Source: JAAYUD01 sp036846645
GTDB taxonomy: Bacteria; Bacteroidota; Bacteroidia; Bacteroidales; Bacteroidaceae
Direction of reading: 5' to 3'
DNA length: 37,640 nt
Assembly: GCA_036846645.1 (NCBI GenBank)
Contig: DAIUBN010000008.1
Location: 1 to 37,640 of the forward strand
Positions 33,284-37,640 of the stretch are shown one piece after another. The notes beneath the pieces are model-generated. The model worked only from the letters and a program-made list of their open reading frames with translations, was not told the origin of the DNA and did not search any database. The translations under genes were made by a program, and so were the position numbers. Numbering within the stretch: position 1 is the first letter of the stretch; each line of letters begins with the position of its first letter.

Positions 33284-34360
33284 ATGAATAACGAGAACGA
33301 ACGACATCAAGATTCTGAAGACTTCACAAGGGAAGAAGTGATGATGCGCGACTACTTTTTGAAAGAAGCGTATCCACAGCCCGATGTTCAAGAAGAATTG
33401 AAAGCTTTCCGACGTAAGCAACAGCCGCGTCGGAAGAATCGCGGTGTGGTCATTGCCATCAGTTTCTTATCGGGAGCTGCCGCTGTTCTTCTTGCATTGT
33501 TTATTTTGCATAGCCAGAATCTGATTTCATTCGGTGACTCTGAAAATCAGCCGTTAGTAGCATTCGAGGCCAATAAAGGTAATGTAGATACAGTAACTTT
33601 GCAACAAGGAGGTTCGACAGTAGCTGTCGATGGCTCTTCTTCTTCTAAATTGGCACAGATGGGAGCTCAACTCAATTCCAAAGATAAACGCCTGATCTAT
33701 GATTCGCAGAAAAGTGCCAAGGTGATGATGCAAACTCTGAGTACACCTCGTCGAAAGACTTTTAAAGTTGTTCTCTCCGATGGTACCGAAGTATGGATGA
33801 ATGCCGAGAGTAAGTTGGTCTATCCTAATAGATTTACAGGTCCCTCTCGTGTGGTTAGACTGGATGGAGAAGCTTATTTCAAAGTTGCCCACAATGCCAA
33901 ATGTCCTTTTATTGTTCGTACTAATCAGTTGCAAACTCGAGTTTTGGGTACCGAGTTCAATTTGCGCAACTACAGTAAAGTTGATACTCACGTCACTCTT
34001 CTCAAGGGTTCTGTCGAAGTGAGCAATGCTTCTGGTACTATCAAACGTAAAATCAAACCAGGAGAAGATGCTCAACTCACTGCTGGCAATACTTTTAAAG
34101 TAAAGCAGGTAGATACCGAAGAATATAGTATGTGGAAAGACGGCTATTTTTATTTCGACAATGTGTCATTTATCGAAATAGCTCAAGAACTGGGTAGATG
34201 GTATAATGTCAGTGTTGTATTCAACAATCGTAAAGACCTTAATACCAAAGTATTCTTCGTTGCCGATCGTCATGGCTCTGTACAAGATGCTATCGAACTC
34301 CTCAACAGTATGGAGAAGGTTCACCTTAGTTTCCGTGGCAATCAGATTATCGTGGATTAA
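33284..34360 (+). CDS. FecR-family anti-sigma factor
   Basis: This is an inner-membrane anti-sigma factor of 358 residues that binds the ECF sigma in the cytoplasm and the receptor's STN domain in the periplasm. The cytoplasmic N-terminus is about 1-52, acidic then basic (FRRKQQPRRKNR). One transmembrane helix lies at 54-76 (VVIAISFLSGAAAVLLALFI). The FecR domain is about 155-255 (FKVVLSDGTEVWMNAESKLV, VVRLDGEAYFKVAHNAKCPF, VLGTEFNLRNY, VTLLKGSVEV). A DUF4974-type C-terminal domain spans about 290-358 (FYFDNVSFIEIAQELGRWYN). A 6-bp hairpin (34364-34382) follows the stop codon, but without a T-run. Confidence 0.95.
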   Translation: MNNENERHQDSEDFTREEVMMRDYFLKEAYPQPDVQEELKAFRRKQQPRRKNRGVVIAISFLSGAAAVLLALFILHSQNLISFGDSENQPLVAFEANKGNVDTVTLQQGGSTVAVDGSSSSKLAQMGAQLNSKDKRLIYDSQKSAKVMMQTLSTPRRKTFKVVLSDGTEVWMNAESKLVYPNRFTGPSRVVRLDGEAYFKVAHNAKCPFIVRTNQLQTRVLGTEFNLRNYSKVDTHVTLLKGSVEVSNASGTIKRKIKPGEDAQLTAGNTFKVKQVDTEEYSMWKDGYFYFDNVSFIEIAQELGRWYNVSVVFNNRKDLNTKVFFVADRHGSVQDAIELLNSMEKVHLSFRGNQIIVD

Positions 34361-34491
34361 AATGTTGCATCTCTCTTGCAACTCCTAAGTTCCTTATATA
34401 TTCTTATATGTCTTACTTTTCTGCTTGTGCAGATAAGTAATACTCCTATTATATATGGTATTTTTATTTTTTCAAAAAAAAGAATCTTATC

Positions 34492-34527
34492 ATACCCGAT
34501 TTTTTATATTCTCCGTATCTTGATATG
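34492..34527 (+). promoter_or_regulatory. Candidate ECF-sigma promoter in front of the STN-SusC gene
   Basis: This is the second copy of the 36-base block: ATACCCGA, then ATTCTCCGTATCT at positions 17-29, ending ATATG. The differences from the first copy are mainly in the T-rich spacer. It leaves a leader of about 46 bases before the susC ATG at 34573. Confidence 0.68.
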
Positions 34528-34572
34528 AGAACGTTCCAAAACTAAAGTATTTTAACCATTAACCTGAAAACA

Positions 34573-37500
34573 ATGGAAAAAAGGAAAAGTTTAATCCTGT
34601 TTTTAATTTTTCTATTTCTAGCAGTTAATTTCTCAGCGCAAGAGGTAGGAAAGCGATTTAGCATTACAACTAATGACGAACCGATGTCTTCTGTCTTCAA
34701 GAAGATAGGAAAGGCTTCGGGAGTGCGAGTCGAATTTGCTTATGAGGATGTCAATCCTTATAGAGTAACAGTATCATTAAAAGATGTAACAGCAGCTCAA
34801 GCAGTGAAAGCGGTAGTGGCTGATTATCCTTTAACGTATTCAATAAAGGCTGACGGAAAGTTTATTATCATTTCTCGTCTGCACCGAGTTATACAACAGC
34901 CAAAGCGTATTCAGCAAAAAGGGCATAATACAACTGTTGTTCATGGAAAGGTCGTTGATGCATCCAATTCTCCTTTGCCAGGAGTTAATGTGACCATGAA
35001 AAGCAATGGATCTGGCATGACAACTGATGGCAATGGTAATTATACTCTTTATTTGGAAAAAGGTGCTAAGGAAACGCTGATATTTTCTTTTATAGGAATG
35101 AAGACAACCAGTTTTACTGTTAATGCCGATTCTGAAGAAAAATTGTTGAATGTAACGCTTAAAGAGAATGCGAATGAATTGGGTGAAGTTGTAGTAACGG
35201 GTATGTTTACTCACAGAGCAGAGAGTTTCACTGGTTCGGCAACAACATATAATAAAGAACAGTTGACAGAAGTGGGCAATCAAAACTTGCTGAAAAGTTT
35301 GAAGAATCTTGATCCTTCTTTTCAAATTATGGAAAGTATGGATTTTGGCTCTGACCCGAACAAAACCCCTGATATACAAATTCGCGGTCAGTCTTCTTTC
35401 CCAAATTTGAATGGTGATTATCAAGGCAATCCTAATCAGCCTCTTTTTATATTGGATGGTTTTGAAACAGATATAACAAAGATGTACGACTTGGATATGA
35501 ATCGTGTTCAGAGCGTAACAATTTTGAAAGATGCTGCTGCCAAAGCAATTTATGGTTCTAAAGCTGGTAATGGCGTTATCGTTGTAGAGACCATTCGCCC
35601 GAAGAGTGGTGAACTAAAAGTTCATTATTCTGGAAGTATGGATATTGAAGCTCCTGATTTGACAGGATACAACTTGATGAATGCATCAGAAAAATTGGCC
35701 TTTGAAAAGAAAATGGGTATCTATTCTAATTATGTAACGAGTGCATCTCAAGCTGATATGCTGGATCAAAGGTATCAAGAATATTATGAAAATGTACAGA
35801 AGGGTGTTGATACATATTGGCTTTCCAAACCGCTCCGTACGGGTTTGGGACAAAAACATTCTGTAACAATAGAAGGTGGTGATTCTCGGATGAGGTATCA
35901 GGCAGGTCTTTCATATAACAATATAAAAGGTGCTATGAAAGGTTCTGACCGTAATACATTGGGAATAAGTACTACGTTATCTTATAGTTATAAAAATTTG
36001 ATATTCCGCAATACTTTGGAATATACAAAGAATTGGGCTGCCAATTCTCCTTATGGTTCTTTTAGCGATTATGCTGCATTGAACCAATATTATGTACCTT
36101 ACGAAGAAAATGGTTCTCCTAAAAAAATATTAGGTTATTATGGCTCTGCTAGTACGCCGGTATATAATCCTTTATATAATGCGTCACTAAATACCAAATC
36201 TACCTCAAATTATGCCGAAGTTCGTGATAATTTCGGATTAGAATGGAATATAAACAAGGATATTAAAGCTACAGCTCGTTTTTCTTATACAAGAACTGAA
36301 AATGGAGCAGATGTCTTTTATCCAGGTAGCCATACTATGTTTGCTGAGTATGATGCGAATGGCTTATCAGATAGGAAAGGACGATACACAAAAACAAATG
36401 GCTATTACCAGTCTATTTCAGCAGATGCCGGTATCAATTTTAACCATACTTTTGGTAAACATTTGATTTTTGCGAATGCTACATGGAATATTTCAGATGT
36501 CCATACAGTATCGGATACTTATACCGCAGAGGGTTTTGGTAATGACTATATGGATAATATAGGATTTGCAACTCAATATCTAAAAAATGGCAAGCCCACT
36601 GCAAGTGATAGTAAAACTCGTGAAATAGGTCTTATCGGTGCTTTGAACTATTCATACGCCGACCGTTATTTGTTTGACGCATCTATTCGTACTACCGGTT
36701 CTTCCATGTATGGTTCAGACAATCGTTGGGGATGGTTCTGGGCTCTTGGTGCTGGTTGGAACGTTCATCATGAAAAGTTTATGGAGAACAATAAGTGGAT
36801 TAAACAACTTAAAATTCGTTCTTCCATTGGATATACAGGTACTCAGAACTCCGATCCTTATCAGTCACGGGCAAGATATAGTTATGGAGACGTTACATAC
36901 AATGGCCGTCTAGGTGCCTCATTACTGGGCTTGCCTAATAATAGCTTGAAATGGCAGCGTGTGATGGATTTCAACGTTGGATTTGATTTAATGTTAAAAC
37001 GTTTCTTGACAGCTCGTTTTGATTATTACATCAAGAATACAGACGATTTGTTATCAGCTATCACAATCCCTCCATCAATGGGCTTTTCTTCGTATACTGA
37101 GAATCTTGGCCAAGTAGAAAATAAAGGTTATGATTTGGCTGTTACAGTGACTCCTTGGCGCAGTGATAAAAATAGAGCTTGGTTATCTATTGGTGCGACA
37201 GCAATTCATAATACGAATAAAATCAAGAAGATTTATGATATCTTCAAGAGTTATAATGACAGTCAGAATACTTCAAAAACTTCTGTTGTAACAACGAACT
37301 TAACAGATTCTGAATGGAAAGAACTCATAACTTCTAAGGCTAATCCATCAACCCTTTATTATGAAGGTCAGTCAATGACGGCTATTTGGGGAATGCAATC
37401 TCTTGGCATTGATCCAATGACTGGTAATGAACTCTTTTTAAATAAAGATGGTAATTCTACCTATACATGGTCTACTGCCAATCAGGTAGTTATCGGCGAT

Positions 37501-37640
37501 ACATCACCAAAACTCCAAGGTTCTTTTACTCTAGGTGGAGGTTATAAGGGCTTTACATTAAATTTGGTATGTACTTATCGTCTTGGTGGAGATCTTTATA
37601 ATACGACTTTAGTCAACAAAGTAGAAAATGTTTCTGGTTA
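34573..37640 (+). CDS. SusC-family TonB-dependent receptor with N-terminal STN signalling domain, 3'-truncated by the window edge
   Basis: This outer-membrane importer and signal transducer would report ligand binding to the FecR anti-sigma through its STN domain. About 1022 codons are visible and the frame is open to the last base. Start: ATG in AACAATGG, giving MEKRKSLILFLIFLFLAVNF and a signal peptide ending near SAQ. The STN domain is about 28-100 (FSITTNDEPMSSVFKKIGKA, ending KFIIIS). A CarboxypepD_reg domain follows from about 124 (VHGKVVDASNSPLPGVNVTM), then LGEVVVTG near 210. The plug has the family motifs QPLFILDGFETD and VTILKDAAAKAIYGSKAGNG. Barrel strands follow. It is the third SusC in the window and the only one with STN, consistent with the sigma/anti-sigma genes beside it. 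A SusD gene is expected just beyond the window. Confidence 0.95.
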   Translation, partial: MEKRKSLILFLIFLFLAVNFSAQEVGKRFSITTNDEPMSSVFKKIGKASGVRVEFAYEDVNPYRVTVSLKDVTAAQAVKAVVADYPLTYSIKADGKFIIISRLHRVIQQPKRIQQKGHNTTVVHGKVVDASNSPLPGVNVTMKSNGSGMTTDGNGNYTLYLEKGAKETLIFSFIGMKTTSFTVNADSEEKLLNVTLKENANELGEVVVTGMFTHRAESFTGSATTYNKEQLTEVGNQNLLKSLKNLDPSFQIMESMDFGSDPNKTPDIQIRGQSSFPNLNGDYQGNPNQPLFILDGFETDITKMYDLDMNRVQSVTILKDAAAKAIYGSKAGNGVIVVETIRPKSGELKVHYSGSMDIEAPDLTGYNLMNASEKLAFEKKMGIYSNYVTSASQADMLDQRYQEYYENVQKGVDTYWLSKPLRTGLGQKHSVTIEGGDSRMRYQAGLSYNNIKGAMKGSDRNTLGISTTLSYSYKNLIFRNTLEYTKNWAANSPYGSFSDYAALNQYYVPYEENGSPKKILGYYGSASTPVYNPLYNASLNTKSTSNYAEVRDNFGLEWNINKDIKATARFSYTRTENGADVFYPGSHTMFAEYDANGLSDRKGRYTKTNGYYQSISADAGINFNHTFGKHLIFANATWNISDVHTVSDTYTAEGFGNDYMDNIGFATQYLKNGKPTASDSKTREIGLIGALNYSYADRYLFDASIRTTGSSMYGSDNRWGWFWALGAGWNVHHEKFMENNKWIKQLKIRSSIGYTGTQNSDPYQSRARYSYGDVTYNGRLGASLLGLPNNSLKWQRVMDFNVGFDLMLKRFLTARFDYYIKNTDDLLSAITIPPSMGFSSYTENLGQVENKGYDLAVTVTPWRSDKNRAWLSIGATAIHNTNKIKKIYDIFKSYNDSQNTSKTSVVTTNLTDSEWKELITSKANPSTLYYEGQSMTAIWGMQSLGIDPMTGNELFLNKDGNSTYTWSTANQVVIGDTSPKLQGSFTLGGGYKGFTLNLVCTYRLGGDLYNTTLVNKVENVSG

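Noticed and set aside
33554..34075. 173-codon open frame on the - strand
   Set aside because: It is antisense to the FecR gene; the translation resembles nothing and the sense frame is well supported.
34840..35424. 194-codon open frame on the - strand
   Set aside because: It is antisense to the STN and plug region of the receptor gene, which has clear family motifs.

Overview
The window looks like a chromosomal segment of a Bacteroidales bacterium (Bacteroides, Phocaeicola or Prevotella-like; I cannot name the species). The reasons are three SusC-type receptors, two with a SusD partner in the window, many lipoproteins, an ECF sigma/FecR/STN-receptor set, and promoters with the Bacteroides-type -7 box TAnnTTTG. 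The first gene (recQ) and the last gene (a susC homologue) both run off the window.

Layout. 1-1893 (+): 3' part of recQ, then a terminator hairpin and a 21-bp-period repeat tract. 12069-2311 (-): PUL 1, susC-susD-PKD/glycan-binding lipoprotein-GH16-GH3, which fits use of laminarin or another beta-1,3-glucan. 15771-12487 (-): a small lipoprotein gene and a one-piece membrane-spanning regulator (propeller, Y_Y_Y, one TM segment, coiled coil, LuxR-type HTH), very likely the PUL 1 regulator. 24033-15848 (-): a housekeeping run, guaB, two parvulin-type periplasmic isomerase genes, an OstA-like gene and mutL. 24034-25149: a long gap holding a 607-bp element bounded by an 18-bp perfect inverted repeat. 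25150-29934 (+): PUL 2, a susC/susD pair closed by a strong terminator. 30052-32655 (+): a secreted GH29 alpha-L-fucosidase and a hexapeptide acetyltransferase, each with its own -7 box. 32731-37640 (+): ECF sigma factor, FecR-type anti-sigma and an STN-containing SusC (partial).

How the genes work together. In PUL 1 the surface lipoproteins (SusD-like, PKD protein, GH16) would bind and cut beta-1,3-glucan, SusC would import oligosaccharides, and periplasmic GH3 would release glucose. The regulator would sense the oligosaccharides in the periplasm and activate the susC promoter. That promoter carries three copies of TACGTCA spaced 22 and 11 bp apart, directly upstream of the predicted -33 region. 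A terminator-like hairpin between GH16 and GH3 should lower GH3 expression. At the right end, ligand binding to the STN receptor would release the ECF sigma from FecR. A nearly identical 36-bp block (29/36 matches) lies upstream of both the anti-sigma gene and the receptor gene and is a good candidate for the promoter read by that sigma factor.

The least explained pieces are the 607-bp inverted-repeat element with its 22-bp-period internal repeats (a MITE-like or invertible segment in front of PUL 2), the TACGTCA array, and the paired ECF promoter block. I found no tRNA, rRNA, CRISPR array or intact transposase or recombinase gene.
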